Below are positions 19,300 to 20,482 of a stretch of 20,482 bases of DNA, in pieces. A model generated the notes under the pieces. That model saw only the letters and a program-made list of their open reading frames with translations, did not search any database and had not been told where the DNA came from. Source of the DNA: Irineochytrium annulatum (Eukaryota > Chytridiomycota > Chytridiomycetes > Chytridiales > Chytridiaceae); the NCBI GenBank assembly GCA_027600665.1, contig JADGJL010000469.1, positions 1 through 20,482 of the forward strand, given 5' to 3'. The position numbers and the translations under genes were made by a program. Position 1 is the first letter of the stretch, and each line of letters starts with the position of its first letter.

Positions 19300-20306
19300 A
19301 TGACCACCTCCTCCTCGACACCCGCCGCCCTGAGGCCTCCGAAACCCCTGGACCGGACAGTGGCCTGCCTGATCATCGGCGACGAGATTCTTAACGGGAA
19401 AACGCTGGACACGAACAGGTCGGACGTTTGTCAGTGCCCGACGGGAGGTCGGGAGCGCGTGGAGTTGCTGACGATGTGGCCCGGATTGCAGCAACTACTT
19501 GGCAAAAAAGCTATTCTTGGTTGGGCTGCGTCTGGAGAAGATCGAGGTCATTGCGGATGACGAAGTTACGATAGTTGACGCGGTCAGGGAGTTGTCGGCC
19601 AAATTTGGTACCGTGATCACCAGTGGGGGCATCGGACCGACGCATGATGATATAACGTGAGTGCAGGCTTCTGTTGGTGTAATTGCCTGCTGATAGTTTG
19701 TTCTTCCTGTGTGAACATGTAAGATACGAGAGCATTGCGAAGGCGTTCAACCTGGACCTTGTCGTCAACGAGCCGACGATTGAAAAGATGAAGGTCCTCG
19801 GGCTCGCTCAGATGGTCAAGAACGCCATCGCGGCCAAGACGGAACCACCAACGGAATACTTGATAACGGAGTCCCGCCTTCAAATGGCGCGGCTACCGAC
19901 AGGCCCCGGTGCCTCCTTCATTCACCCGTCGCCTGATCTTTGGGTCCCCGTCGCAATCGCCAACGAGAACGTCCACATCCTCCCAGGGATCCCGCGATTA
20001 TTTCAGGAGCTCTGCGACCGCCTCATCGACGACCACATCGTGCCCAAGGTCGGCGGGATCGGTAAGGGCTTTATCAGGAGGCAGATTGGGACCCGGAAAA
20101 CCGAGGGCGATATCTCCGCCGCACTTAAACAACTACAGAAGGAGGCGGACGCGACTGGGGTCAAGATTGGGAGTTATCCGAAGTGGCAGCCCTCGGATGG
20201 CATTTACGTGATTGTCTCGGTGGTTGGGGAGGATGAAGCGGAGGTAAATAAGTTTGCGAACTTCATCAAGGCCGAGATCGAGGGCCTCGATATAGCGAAT
20301 GAATAA
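19300..20306 (+). CDS. Stand-alone molybdopterin-binding domain protein (FLAD1 N-terminal / CinA-like)
   Basis: Three exons: 19300-19418, 19492-19656, 19724-20306 (867 nt, 288 aa). The MoCF-type fold is clear: ACLIIGDEILNGKTLDTNS (about 25-40), the helix NYLAKKLFLVGLRLEKIEVIADD, then [23 protein letters not shown] with the [11 protein letters not shown] signature. Further on, PTGPGASFIHPSP, HILPGIPRLFQEL, EGDISAALKQLQKEA and VKIGSYPKWQ match the extended domain found at the N-terminus of human FAD synthase FLAD1 and in bacterial CinA. The C-terminal PAPS-reductase-like FAD synthase domain of FLAD1 is absent. In human FLAD1 this domain is reported to hydrolyse FAD; in CinA it has nucleotide pyrophosphatase activity. 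A housekeeping nucleotide or flavin phosphohydrolase is therefore likelier than molybdenum-cofactor synthesis. No targeting signal is seen. Confidence 0.87.
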
Positions 20307-20482
20307 CGAATGGCATTGCTATAAGGGCTGTTATTGCATTTGTGGTTTGATATAATGAAAGGTGGCATGTTCTTTAAGGCCATTTCCGCGCGTTCGTCCG
20401 CACCACCGCTTAATCGCTCGAACACCAATAACAAAGTGCTAGGCGCATACTTCGCTCTCCAAAAAGAAAAAAATTAAAAAAC
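20307..20482. other. 3' flanking region at the window end
   Basis: AT-rich 3' UTR sequence of the preceding gene, ending in an A-rich stretch. No gene is seen. Confidence 0.4.

Noticed and set aside
1..20482. tRNA, rRNA or CRISPR features
   Set aside because: No T-loop/D-loop combination, rRNA-like conserved stretch or regularly spaced repeat was seen on either strand by eye.

Overview
This is eukaryotic nuclear DNA, most likely from a zoosporic (flagellated) fungus. Genes are compact and GC-rich, with one to four short introns (mostly 45-75 bases, GTRNGY donors and YAG acceptors). Two genes point to the lineage together: one for the flagellar dynein regulatory complex subunit DRC5/TCTE1, which non-flagellated fungi have lost, and one for a fungal-type D-arabinono-1,4-lactone oxidase. 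A chytrid-like organism fits best; the species cannot be named from the sequence. I see no tRNA, rRNA, CRISPR array or bacterial operon. All splice models were built by hand from reading frames, and every model reported as complete closes to a whole number of codons.

Layout: 1-264 (+) is the last part of an unrecognised gene. 944-2868 (+) is DRC5, with leucine-rich repeats. 2869-3648 is intergenic and holds a possible decayed reverse-transcriptase tail (about 3070-3387). 3649-4938 (+) is a secreted, cysteine-containing protein of unknown function. 5300-6124 (-) is a class I methyltransferase, divergent from a small ACT-domain protein at 6308-6769 (+). 7069-8362 (-) is a secreted tartrate-resistant-type purple acid phosphatase. 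8615-9443 (+) is an incompletely resolved gene with a CxCGK...H...C zinc-binding motif. 9989-11698 (+) is mitochondrial D-2-hydroxyglutarate dehydrogenase, with a TATA box, a uORF and a perfect hairpin upstream. 12309-13790 (+) is a type II membrane glycosyltransferase. 14246-15917 (+) is a glutathione S-transferase fused to a hemerythrin domain. 16148-17394 (+) is a disordered protein with three C-terminal membrane segments. 17532-19214 (-) is D-arabinono-1,4-lactone oxidase. Only 85 bases from its start, 19300-20306 (+) encodes a stand-alone molybdopterin-binding (FLAD1 N-terminal/CinA type) protein.

The genes do not form an obvious pathway cluster, but several are redox or flavin related: D2HGDH (FAD), ALO (covalent FAD), the FLAD1-type domain (flavin turnover in its human relative) and the GST-hemerythrin fusion. 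The most unusual items are the GST-hemerythrin fusion, the tight ALO / FLAD1-like divergent pair, the 10-bp perfect hairpin in the D2HGDH leader, and the zinc-motif locus, where three reading frames in turn look coding.
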